Positions 33,901-42,536 of a stretch of 64,000 nt of DNA are shown piece after piece (within the stretch, counting starts at the first letter, position 1; every line of letters starts with the position of its first letter). Position numbers and translations under genes: made by a program. The notes below the pieces were generated by a model that was not told where the DNA came from, made no database searches, and saw only the letters and a program-made list of their open reading frames with translations. Origin of the DNA: Ga0074139 sp046336825 (lineage in GTDB: Bacteria; Bdellovibrionota; Bdellovibrionia; Bdellovibrionales; Bdellovibrionaceae); assembly GCA_046336825.1 (NCBI GenBank), contig JBKDFX010000097.1:14346-78345 (forward strand), written 5' to 3'.

Positions 33901-35100
33901 ATGGCTTTGAGAGACAAAAAGAAGATTGGCCTAGTTCTAAGCGGCGGCGGCATTAAGGCTGCAGCCTTTCATATCGGGGTTTGCTTAGCTTTAAGGGAAA
34001 AGGGATTTCGCTTTGCTGGTGGACCAAAAGACCTTGTGCGTCATCAATTTCCTGAAGCAGATCCTCTCACAATCAGGCTCTATGCAGGATCTAGTGCAGG
34101 CTCTTTCATAAGTGCCATCCTGGCTTCGGGGTTCGGTGTCGACTCACTAATTGAATCATTTAATCTTGGTTTTACCAACTCAGCTAGGTTTGATGTTAAA
34201 TCGAGAGCTCCCATTAAACCTCTACAGTATCGCCATATCTTTTCTTTGAACGGTCGAAGCCTTCTTAATTATTTACCGAGCTCTTGGAGGATATCCAATA
34301 ACTTCGCCGGGGGTTTAGAAGCTCTCTTGAAGTCCGGCTTGAAGTTGAATGGCCTTTTTACAACCCAAGGGATTGAGCAATATCTTAGGAAATATGCGTT
34401 GGTTGAAAATGAGTTCAGCCGACTTGGTGTTGAGCTTTATATAGTGGCTACTCAGCTGAACCACACGAGAAAAGCTATTTTTGGTCCCTATGTTTCCACC
34501 ACTAAAAATGACTCCACTATGTTTATTGGAGATGCTTCCATCAGTGAGGCCGTTGCTTGCTCCATTTCCCTCCCTCCCGTTTTTGCTCCCACAAAGATCA
34601 CCCGTCCCGACGGTAAGGAAATTTATTTTTATGATGGTGAAATTAGAGAAACTCTCTCTGCTCACATAGCAGCTGATCACGGATGTGACCTGGTCATCTC
34701 TTCCTACTCAGTTCAACCCTATCACTTCACTGAAGAGGTCGGGAGTCTCCATCGCTTTGGCATTCCCGTGATTTTAAATCAGGCGCTTTACCAGGTTATT
34801 CAGCAGAAAATCGCAAAGCATATCGAGTGGGATCAAAAACAAAAAGAAATCTACACTGCTGTTGACCAGTTTTTTAAAGATGAGCAACTTCCGGAGCTGG
34901 CAAGAAAGAAGATTATGGCGATTTTAGAGAAGAAAATCTATTTAAAACCAAATGTGGATTATATTTACATACATCCACGCGCTCAAAATCGTGAAATGTT
35001 TTTTGCTGACCATTTTAGTCTCAACCCAAAAACTCTTGAGACAGTTGTCAAAGTTGGCTTTAAGTCAGCCCTGGCCTCTTTAAGAAGCCAAGGTCTGTAA
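33901..35100 (+). CDS. Patatin-like phospholipase
   Basis: 399 residues with the patatin fold: oxyanion-hole loop LVLSGGGIKAAAFHIGV, the nucleophile elbow GSSAGS (Ser65) and the second dyad member Asp245 in FYDGEIRE. The usual motif at that aspartate is DG[GA], here DGE, so the active-site environment differs slightly. The C-terminal part is helix-rich (QQKIAKHIEWDQKQKEIYTA) and ends with a conserved-looking PHPRA-like loop region. Patatins hydrolyse membrane lipids; no signal peptide is seen, so export is not evident. The stop overlaps nothing; nuoN ends 3 bp away on the other strand. Confidence 0.88.
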   Translation: MALRDKKKIGLVLSGGGIKAAAFHIGVCLALREKGFRFAGGPKDLVRHQFPEADPLTIRLYAGSSAGSFISAILASGFGVDSLIESFNLGFTNSARFDVKSRAPIKPLQYRHIFSLNGRSLLNYLPSSWRISNNFAGGLEALLKSGLKLNGLFTTQGIEQYLRKYALVENEFSRLGVELYIVATQLNHTRKAIFGPYVSTTKNDSTMFIGDASISEAVACSISLPPVFAPTKITRPDGKEIYFYDGEIRETLSAHIAADHGCDLVISSYSVQPYHFTEEVGSLHRFGIPVILNQALYQVIQQKIAKHIEWDQKQKEIYTAVDQFFKDEQLPELARKKIMAILEKKIYLKPNVDYIYIHPRAQNREMFFADHFSLNPKTLETVVKVGFKSALASLRSQGL

Positions 35101-35102
35101 AA

Positions 35103-36563
35103 TTAGACGAGTGATTTTTCAACCCACTCGAGTAGTGGTCCTGATACCAAGCCCAACAATAAAGTGAGCGCTGCCGTTACAATAATTGTTATGGCTGTAG
35201 CAAAATGTCCTGAGTGAGACACATCGGCTTCACCGGGCCTCATATACATAACAACGATGGGACGAAGGTAGTAATAAACGCTGATGACAGAATTGAGGAC
35301 GCCCCAAACCGCCAACCAAATTAAGCCCTCACCAATGGCCGCGTTAAATAGGTAAAACTTAGAGAAAAACCCCAGCGAAGGTGGAAGTCCTGCCAATGAA
35401 ATCATAAATATGGCAAAGCATAGGGCCAATGCGGGACTCTTTTTTGCAAATCCAGCTAGGTCATCTACTTCTAAAGTATGGTCCTCAGTTTTTTCCATCA
35501 TCGAAACTAATGCAAAGGCACCTATGGTCATAATTGAATAGGCGAAAAGGTAGAAAATGACACTGGAGGCAGCAAAGGATCCATTCTCACTGATTCCAGC
35601 AGTCAAAAGACCCACTAGGATATAGCCAGAATGAGCAATGCTTGAATAGGCCAGCATTCGCTTCAAATTATTTTGAAGAATCGCGGCCATATTTCCAACA
35701 AGCATAGTGATAACGGCCAACCATTGGAGAATATCGAATAAGCTCTCTGATGCCACAAGAGGGCGTGTCGCTACTATTCTTAAAAAGGCGGCGAAAGAAA
35801 CAACTTTTACAGCCGTGGCCATGAAGGCCGTATGCGGAGTTGGGGCTCCCTGGTAAACGTCTGGGGTCCAAGCGTGAAAGGGAGCAATAGAAACTTTAAA
35901 ACAAAAACCCACCACAACAAGTACGATTCCAAATAAAAACAGTCGATTGCTCTGGATCAGCTGAACAGTGGACTCAAGAAGCTGTAAAATATTTGTGCTT
36001 CCGCCAGTTCCAAAAACAAAAGAGACGCCAAAGAGAAAAATGGCTGAGGCGAAACTTCCGAGAACAAAGTATTTAAATGCACTTTCTTTTGAAAGGCGCT
36101 GTTCGTGGCTCATTCCAATCATGACATATAAAGCCAGTGACATTGTTTCGAGCCCGATAAAGATCATTAAAAGATCAAGGGCTGAGATAAGGATCATCAT
36201 CCCCAAAATTGAGCTTAAGGTTAAGAAAACTAGCTCAGAAAACTGCACTCCGCGTGTAGCTGGGTTTTCATACATTAAAATAAGGGCTCCGGCACCAGAG
36301 GCCAAAGCAATTAAACCTGTCGTAAGAGTTATCCCATCAAAAACAAGAACGTCATTGAAGGCCGTTACACCGTCACCACCGAATGAAATTAATAGACCTG
36401 CAGCTGCCAAAATCCCTAACAAAGCCTGTGAAAGTGTGGCGATGGGGCGTTGCTCTTGATTTCCTTTTAATACCTTAATCGTAAGCGGAATTAATGAAGC
36501 AATAAATAAGGCGATCATCGGACTAACGAGGAGAATATCGCCCATGCCAATTGAAAAGTTCAT
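35103..36563 (-). CDS. nuoN: NADH-quinone oxidoreductase subunit N
   Basis: 486 residues, 14 predicted membrane helices of the proton-pumping antiporter type. Family sequence: LIFIGLETMSLALYVMIGM, the channel lysine region YFVLGSFASAIFLFG and PFHAWTPDVYQGAPTPHTAF, with LAYSSIAHSGYILVGLL. Last gene of the leftward membrane-arm operon; 2 bp after nuoM. Confidence 0.95.
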   Translation of the reverse strand: MNFSIGMGDILLVSPMIALFIASLIPLTIKVLKGNQEQRPIATLSQALLGILAAAGLLISFGGDGVTAFNDVLVFDGITLTTGLIALASGAGALILMYENPATRGVQFSELVFLTLSSILGMMILISALDLLMIFIGLETMSLALYVMIGMSHEQRLSKESAFKYFVLGSFASAIFLFGVSFVFGTGGSTNILQLLESTVQLIQSNRLFLFGIVLVVVGFCFKVSIAPFHAWTPDVYQGAPTPHTAFMATAVKVVSFAAFLRIVATRPLVASESLFDILQWLAVITMLVGNMAAILQNNLKRMLAYSSIAHSGYILVGLLTAGISENGSFAASSVIFYLFAYSIMTIGAFALVSMMEKTEDHTLEVDDLAGFAKKSPALALCFAIFMISLAGLPPSLGFFSKFYLFNAAIGEGLIWLAVWGVLNSVISVYYYLRPIVVMYMRPGEADVSHSGHFATAITIIVTAALTLLLGLVSGPLLEWVEKSLV

Positions 36564-36564
36564 T

Positions 36565-38085
36565 TTACTTTGCTCCTTTTACGGTCAGCTCGTAATTGGT
36601 TTTGTTTTTGACTAGAAAATCAATGCTGGCATCGGACCATTTTAAAAAAGTGTTCGGCAATATTCCCATCCAAAATACCATGATTACAAAAGGAACAAGT
36701 ACGGCCACTTCACGTAGGCTGAGATCTTTAAGTGGGTGGTGCTCATCTTTTACCAACTCACCTTTTTCACCAAAAAAGACCCTTTTAAACATCCATAACA
36801 TGTAAGCTGCTCCAAAGACCACACCCGTCACCGCAAAAGCAGCATACCACGGACTGGCTTTAAAAACTCCGAGCAGGATTAAAAATTCACCTACGAATCC
36901 GTTGGTTAGGGGAACTGCAATGGAAGAGAGCGTGATGATAAAAAAGAAGATAGTGAACAGTGGCAGCACCGAGGCCAGGCCGCCATACTTTGAAATTTCT
37001 CTTGAATGAGTTCTTTCGTATATCATACCGATGAGAATGAACAGCGCCCCAGTGCTAATCCCATGGTTCAGCATTTGGTAAAGCCCACCCTGAAGGCCTT
37101 GATGATTCATCACAAAAAGACCCATCACTATGTAGCCCATATGTGAGACCGATGAGTAAGCAACTAACTTTTTTATGTCTGGTTGAACCATGGCCACAAG
37201 GGCACCATATATTATTCCAACCACACCAAGGAGTATAAAGATCCAAGCCCAGTATTCGCTGGCTTCGGGAAACAGAGGTAACACCCATCGCATATAGCAG
37301 TAAGTTCCCATTTTAAGCATAACACCCGCTAATACCACAGAGCCAGGAGTCGGTGCTTCCACGTGTGCATCAGGCAACCATGTGTGCAAAGGGAATAAAG
37401 GCACTTTGATTGCAAATGCCAAAGCAAAAGCAAAAAACAAAAGTGTTTGCATGCTAAAAAAATCATTACCAATGAAGGGAATCTGTAATTTGTAAAAGTC
37501 CAACAAACTGGCACTCATTTGCCCAAAAGCTTGTTGTGTGAGGTACATCATGTAGATAATGGCCACCAACATCAGAACAGATCCCGCCATTGTGTAAATG
37601 AAAAACTTGAGAGTTGCGTAAATTCTTCTAGCACCTCCCCAGATGCCAACAATGAAGTACATTGGGATAAGTGATAGCTCCCAAAAAACATAGAACAAGA
37701 CGGCATCGAAAGCTAAAAAGCTTCCCAGCATGGCTGACTGTAAAATGAAAAAGCATGAATAAAATCCACGAACTTTTTCCTCAATGGATTTCCAACTCGC
37801 GAGAATAATTAGAGGCGCTAAAAAAGTCGTCAGCTGAACCAGCCAAAATGAAATTCCATCCAAGCCTAAAAAATATTGGATTCCAAACTTTTGAATCCAC
37901 ATGTGTTTTTCAACTAGTTGTAACTCAGCTGTACTGGGATCAAACTCCCGAAATAAAATAAGCCCAAATAGGAAGTGGCAAATTGATAAGCCTAGGGCCA
38001 AATGGCGAAGTGTTGTTTTTTGAGGCCAAGCAGCCAATATTATCGCAAAGACCAAGGGAAGAAATACAATTATCGAGAGCGTCAT
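36565..38085 (-). CDS. nuoM: NADH-quinone oxidoreductase subunit M
   Basis: 506 residues, antiporter-like proton-pumping subunit with about 14 membrane helices. Signatures: the helix segment FWELSLIPMYFIVGIWGG, LFPLHTWLPDAHVEAPTPGS and VAYSSVSHMGYIVMGLFVM. Between nuoL (3 bp) and nuoN (1-2 bp), so co-translated. Confidence 0.95.
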   Translation of the reverse strand: MTLSIIVFLPLVFAIILAAWPQKTTLRHLALGLSICHFLFGLILFREFDPSTAELQLVEKHMWIQKFGIQYFLGLDGISFWLVQLTTFLAPLIILASWKSIEEKVRGFYSCFFILQSAMLGSFLAFDAVLFYVFWELSLIPMYFIVGIWGGARRIYATLKFFIYTMAGSVLMLVAIIYMMYLTQQAFGQMSASLLDFYKLQIPFIGNDFFSMQTLLFFAFALAFAIKVPLFPLHTWLPDAHVEAPTPGSVVLAGVMLKMGTYCYMRWVLPLFPEASEYWAWIFILLGVVGIIYGALVAMVQPDIKKLVAYSSVSHMGYIVMGLFVMNHQGLQGGLYQMLNHGISTGALFILIGMIYERTHSREISKYGGLASVLPLFTIFFFIITLSSIAVPLTNGFVGEFLILLGVFKASPWYAAFAVTGVVFGAAYMLWMFKRVFFGEKGELVKDEHHPLKDLSLREVAVLVPFVIMVFWMGILPNTFLKWSDASIDFLVKNKTNYELTVKGAK

Positions 38086-38088
38086 CCA

Positions 38089-40023
38089 CTACCTCATCAT
38101 CACAAAAGTCAAAGTTAGAACTAAACCCAACCCAATATACATGGCGTACTGCTGCAGATTTCCATTCTGTAAAGATCGAACAAAGGCGCCGCCTCCTCGA
38201 ATGAGATCACTTGCCCAGTAAGTGCAACGATCAATAAAGCGAACATCGATAAAGGCCCATATGTTTTCAGAGGCTCTCACAAGCGGATTAATAATAGTTC
38301 CAAAGTAAAGCTCATCTACGAGATATTTTTTATACACGAGCTCATAGAGAGGCTTAATTTTCTGAGTAATGGTTTCAACTGTTTCACTCTTTTTCGTGTA
38401 CAGAGTATAGGCCACCAATGCTGAGATCAGAGCAAGACTGACGGAAACACCCATCAAAGTCCACTCCATCGCGGCATCTGCCTCTGTGATACCAGGAATG
38501 GGTTTAACTATTGGGGCGAACCAGTTGGCTAATATATTTTCAGGATGCCCTGGTAAAATCGCCCCTATCACATGGGGAATTCCGACGAATCCACCTATAA
38601 CAGAAAGAACTGCCAAAACAAAAAGTGGTATCAACATAATTGCTGAAGACTCGTGGGGATGAATATCTTTGGGTACGCGGCTTTTTCCCCAAAATGTGAG
38701 CGACATCAGTCTTGTCATGTAGAAGGCTGTCATGGTGGCACCAACTACGCCTAATACCCACAATGACCAGTGCCCCAATGGTGAGTGCCATGACATCCAT
38801 AAAATTTCATCTTTGGAAAAGAAGCCAGAAAACCCAGGAGTACCAAGTATGGCAAGCCAACCCATCATGAATGTGAGGTGTGTCCATGGAAGATACTTTT
38901 TTAAACCACCCATTTTTTGGATATCTTGCTCTTCGTGCATAGCATGTATGACTGATCCCGATCCCAAAAACATAAGGGCCTTAAAAAATGCGTGCGTCAT
39001 CAAATGAAAAAATGCGGCTGTGAAGGCACCCACGCCACAAGCTAAAAACATGTAGCCCAATTGAGAAACAGTTGAATAGGCCAATACTTTTTTTATGTCG
39101 TTTTGAGTGATGCCAATGCTGGCCGCTAGTACAACTGTAAGCGCTCCAATGATGGCAATAACTAACATCGTATTGGGGGCTGCTAAAAACATAGGATTTA
39201 ATCTAACGATCATATAAACCCCGGCGGTCACCATGGTCGCGGCGTGAATTAGTGCCGAAACCGGCGTGGGGCCCGCCATGGCATCAGGTAGCCACACATA
39301 AAGGGGGATCTGCGCAGATTTGCCCGTAGCACCTATAAATAAAAAGAGCGTCCCCAGGGTCGCAACCCCCAACCAAGTGCTCTCAGCAACTGATGGAGCA
39401 AGACTATTGAGTTCTTGAATATTCAGGGTTCCATAGCTGACAAAAAGAATGAACATTCCTATTAAGAAGGCCGCATCCCCGATTCGGTTTGTTATAAAGG
39501 CCTTCATGCCTGCAGCCGCTTTGTCTTTATCAGTAAACCAAAAGCCGATGAGCAGATAAGAGGCCAAACCCACCCCTTCCCAGCCTACAAACAAAGTTAC
39601 TAAGCTGTCGCCGAGGACTAAAATCAACATGTTGAAAACGAAGAAATTTAAGTAAGAAAAATATTTGGCGACACCCTTATCGTGGTGCATGTATCCAATT
39701 GAAAACAGATGAATTAAAAATCCTACCCCTGTGATGATTAAAATCATCAAACTGCTCAACTGATCGACAACAAAACCAAAGTTTATATTTAGGCTTTCGA
39801 CTGTTATCCAAGATCCGTAATTTACCGCCAAACTTCGCTGATCGGCCGGCAAGTCCTGCAACCCTAACCAGAGCAAAACCGAACAAACAAAGGAAACAAA
39901 CACAGCCAGTGAGGCAATTCCTCCCGCCACGTTGGCTGAGTGGTGATTTCGTCTGATACCATTTATCAGAAAGCCAACGAGAGGGCTTGCAAGCAGGGTG
40001 GATATCAAGATTTCATGACTCAT
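38089..40023 (-). CDS. nuoL: NADH-quinone oxidoreductase subunit L
   Basis: 644 residues, the largest antiporter-like subunit, with the long lateral helix at the C-terminus. Signatures: FVGWEGVGLASYLLIGFWF, KAFITNRIGDAAFLIG, PLYVWLPDAMAGPTPVSALI, and HDLQDIQKMGGLKKYLP-like residues (EEQDIQKMGGLKKYLPWTHL). Four bp from nuoK. Confidence 0.96.
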   Translation of the reverse strand: MSHEILISTLLASPLVGFLINGIRRNHHSANVAGGIASLAVFVSFVCSVLLWLGLQDLPADQRSLAVNYGSWITVESLNINFGFVVDQLSSLMILIITGVGFLIHLFSIGYMHHDKGVAKYFSYLNFFVFNMLILVLGDSLVTLFVGWEGVGLASYLLIGFWFTDKDKAAAGMKAFITNRIGDAAFLIGMFILFVSYGTLNIQELNSLAPSVAESTWLGVATLGTLFLFIGATGKSAQIPLYVWLPDAMAGPTPVSALIHAATMVTAGVYMIVRLNPMFLAAPNTMLVIAIIGALTVVLAASIGITQNDIKKVLAYSTVSQLGYMFLACGVGAFTAAFFHLMTHAFFKALMFLGSGSVIHAMHEEQDIQKMGGLKKYLPWTHLTFMMGWLAILGTPGFSGFFSKDEILWMSWHSPLGHWSLWVLGVVGATMTAFYMTRLMSLTFWGKSRVPKDIHPHESSAIMLIPLFVLAVLSVIGGFVGIPHVIGAILPGHPENILANWFAPIVKPIPGITEADAAMEWTLMGVSVSLALISALVAYTLYTKKSETVETITQKIKPLYELVYKKYLVDELYFGTIINPLVRASENIWAFIDVRFIDRCTYWASDLIRGGGAFVRSLQNGNLQQYAMYIGLGLVLTLTFVMMR

Positions 40024-40027
40024 TTTT

Positions 40028-40354
40028 CTATCCCTTTAAATGTTCGAAAAACCGAATGTTAACTTCTTTAAATCGTTTGAAAATTGAAACCGCGAGAGCA
40101 AGTCCTACCGCTGCTTCGGCAGCAGCGATGGTCATTACGAAAAAAACCATGATTTGCCCGTCGATGTTGTTATTGTGTTTACCAAAAGCAATGAAGCTTA
40201 TGTTAACCGCATTAAGCATGAGCTCGATGGACATGAGCATCACGATCGCATTTCTTCTTAAAAGAACCCCCACCATGCCCATGGAAAACAAAACAGCTGA
40301 CAAAATGAGATAGTGATTGAGTCCAATTTCCGTTAACCAATTAGCGCTGGCCAT
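40028..40354 (-). CDS. nuoK: NADH-quinone oxidoreductase subunit K
   Basis: 108 residues with three membrane helices; the proton-channel glutamates lie in LMSIELMLNAVNI (helix 2) and in IAAAEAAVGLALAVSIF (helix 3). Overlaps nuoJ by 14 bp and precedes nuoL by 4 bp, the usual arrangement in complex I operons. Confidence 0.96.
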   Translation of the reverse strand: MASANWLTEIGLNHYLILSAVLFSMGMVGVLLRRNAIVMLMSIELMLNAVNISFIAFGKHNNNIDGQIMVFFVMTIAAAEAAVGLALAVSIFKRFKEVNIRFFEHLKG

Positions 40355-40868
40355 GGGTTCCTCCCTTGCTTCGAGATAGAGCCACTGCTCCTACTGCGAT
40401 AATTAAAAGTAAAACCCCAAGGGCTTCAAAAGCGAATATGTGCTGTGTGAAAAGCCGGTATCCGAGAGCCTTAGAAGGATCAACCGCAGCCTCGGCCACT
40501 TGCTGTGTTGGCGCCCCAGTGTTTGAGGAATAGAAAATCGCCCCAGCAAGCAATCCCGCCAGAACGCCTGCGCTTCCAATTTTTATGGCTCCTGAAATAA
40601 GCCCCTTCGAAAAGGCTTCTGCTTCATGCTTCAAATCAAAGAGCATAAGAACCATGACGAACAAAACCATCACAGCGCCAGCGTAGACAATAAGCTGGAC
40701 GCCGGCCACAAAGTAAGCTCCCAGTGTTACAAAAACAGCTGCCACTCCGACCATTGTAAAGGCCAACGCAAGAGCTGCATAGATAGGGTTTTTAACAGAT
40801 ATAACTGTTAATCCGCCAAGAACTGTGGCGATAGCGAGAAACCAAAATAAAAATGCATCGGCCGTCAC
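40341..40868 (-). CDS. nuoJ: NADH-quinone oxidoreductase subunit J
   Basis: 175 residues with about five membrane helices (ATVLGGLTVISVKNPIYAAL, YFVAGVQLIVYAGAVMVLFV). Start is GTG at 40868 preceded by GGAG. The membrane-arm subunit that links the quinone site to the antiporter subunits. NuoI, the ferredoxin-like subunit normally encoded between nuoH and nuoJ, is not present here. Confidence 0.93.
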   Translation of the reverse strand: MTADAFLFWFLAIATVLGGLTVISVKNPIYAALALAFTMVGVAAVFVTLGAYFVAGVQLIVYAGAVMVLFVMVLMLFDLKHEAEAFSKGLISGAIKIGSAGVLAGLLAGAIFYSSNTGAPTQQVAEAAVDPSKALGYRLFTQHIFAFEALGVLLLIIAVGAVALSRSKGGTHGQR

Positions 40869-40887
40869 TTTATACTCCTCAATTACT

Positions 40888-42042
40888 TTAAGAAACTGCG
40901 TAAATCACTGCTGCTGTTGCGATGGTGTTGGCAAGTGCCCAGGGCAGCATGGTTTTCCAACCCAAATCCATCAGTTGATCATAGCGAAAACGTGGCAACG
41001 TCCATCGAACATGGATAAAAATCCAAAGAAAAATGGCGAACTTCACATTGTAGCTTATAAAATGAATGAGAGCATTCATACCCTGAGCTCCAATTTCAGA
41101 AAATCCCCATCCTAAAAGAGCCTGTTGAATTTCTTGAACTGTAAGGCCGGGAATTCCATAACCACCAAAGAAAAACGTTGTGGCCAGTCCCGAAGCGATC
41201 ATCATGTGACCGTACTCACCGATGAAGAACATGAGCATTTTAAATCCACCGTATTCGGTGTGAAACCCTGCCACGAGTTCCGCTTCCCCTTCGGCCAAAT
41301 CGAACGGCAGTCGATTGGATTCAGCAAAGGCAGCTGCAAAAAATAAAATAAAACCAAGTGGTTGATAAAAAATTCCCCAGTTGGGAATCCAATCAAGGGT
41401 TGAGGTGACCGTGTGCCCGAAAGCCACAAACTGGAGAGGCCCTTGTTGCGCTTGGATCATATCGGTGAGATTGAAAGTGCCGTACATAAGTATGACGCCC
41501 ACAATTGAAAGACCTAAAGCCAATTCATAGGAAATAACCTGGGCCGAGGCCCTCAGCGCTCCAAGTAGGGAAAATTTAGATCCCGATCCCCAACCTGCCA
41601 TTAATATTGTGTAAGCCGCCAAAGACGAAACACCCAAAATAAAAACAATTCCCACACCTATTTCGTAACCTTGAGCTCTAAGCTGGTAGGGCCCCCAGGT
41701 GGAACCAAAAAGTTCTACAGCTGGAAAGGTAAAAGGAATTGACATGGGAATTGCGGCATAAGCTAGGGTTGCTGGAATGAGTGCAAAAACAGGAGCTGCA
41801 TAACATAATTGTCTGACGGCCTTGTCTGGAGCAAAGTCTTCTTTTGTTAAAAACTTAACTGCATCAGCAAGCAGCTGCAGTAGCCCCAAGGGTCCTACAC
41901 GGTTGGGGCCAAATCGATTTTGAATAAAGGCCGACCCGCGCCTTTCAAGCCAAACAAGAATCGGTACCGCCTGAACCATGAGCAAAAAAACAAGAACAAG
42001 CTTTATGCTGTTTAATGTGATTTCAAAAATATCATTTCCCAT
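40888..42042 (-). CDS. nuoH: NADH-quinone oxidoreductase subunit H
   Basis: 384 residues, 8-9 membrane helices; binds quinone at the interface with the peripheral arm. Signatures: WLERRGSAFIQNRFGPNRVG, ESNRLPFDLAEGEAELVAGF and HTEYGGFKMLMFF. Adjacent to nuoA (no gap) and 19 bp from nuoJ. Confidence 0.96.
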   Translation of the reverse strand: MGNDIFEITLNSIKLVLVFLLMVQAVPILVWLERRGSAFIQNRFGPNRVGPLGLLQLLADAVKFLTKEDFAPDKAVRQLCYAAPVFALIPATLAYAAIPMSIPFTFPAVELFGSTWGPYQLRAQGYEIGVGIVFILGVSSLAAYTILMAGWGSGSKFSLLGALRASAQVISYELALGLSIVGVILMYGTFNLTDMIQAQQGPLQFVAFGHTVTSTLDWIPNWGIFYQPLGFILFFAAAFAESNRLPFDLAEGEAELVAGFHTEYGGFKMLMFFIGEYGHMMIASGLATTFFFGGYGIPGLTVQEIQQALLGWGFSEIGAQGMNALIHFISYNVKFAIFLWIFIHVRWTLPRFRYDQLMDLGWKTMLPWALANTIATAAVIYAVS

Positions 42043-42423
42043 TTAGTCCCACTCCAAAGCTCGTGACTTAACTTCCCACCAAAGACCGTAAATAAAGATT
42101 CCTAAAAATAAAGCCATTGAAACTACAATGGGAGTCCCCATTCCACTCGCAATAAAATCTTTAAAAGAGATGGCCCAGGGGTACATAAAGATAATTTCAA
42201 TATCAAATAGGATGAATAAGATCGCCGTGAGATAAAATTTAACCGAAACCTTTGATTCTTTTTTGTCCTGCCCTGGGATTCCACACTCGTAAATATCTCT
42301 TTTAATACTGGAATTGTTTTTGCGCTGTCCGCCGATGGCTCGAGCGAGAAAAATCAAAACCGTTCCAAATATAGCAATAAAGATGGTCAGAAATATTATT
42401 CCGCCAATAGGCATTGTTGACAC
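42043..42423 (-). CDS. nuoA: NADH-quinone oxidoreductase subunit A
   Basis: 126 residues with three membrane helices and the family motif KRDIYECGIPG and KFYLTAILFILFDIEIIFMYPWA. The start is GTG 42423, preceded by GAGGGGG at 5 bp; the ATG three codons later is too far from it. First gene of the membrane-arm unit nuoA, nuoH, nuoJ, nuoK, nuoL, nuoM, nuoN. Confidence 0.95.
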   Translation of the reverse strand: MSTMPIGGIIFLTIFIAIFGTVLIFLARAIGGQRKNNSSIKRDIYECGIPGQDKKESKVSVKFYLTAILFILFDIEIIFMYPWAISFKDFIASGMGTPIVVSMALFLGIFIYGLWWEVKSRALEWD

Positions 42424-42436
42424 ACGACCCCCTCAA

Positions 42437-42449
42437 AGGTGATTCACCT
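42437..42449. promoter_or_regulatory. Palindrome between nuoA and mfd
   Basis: AGGTGA-T-TCACCT is a perfect 6-1-6 inverted repeat in the divergent gap between nuoA and mfd, 14 bp before the nuoA start. It could be an operator, but there is no companion site or known regulator to support it. Confidence 0.3.
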
Positions 42450-42536
42450 GGATGTTCGACAACTAATCATTATGGTGATTGCATCAAAGTACGCTTCAGT
42501 TATAGTCGGATGTTCAGTGATTTCCAAGAATTATGA

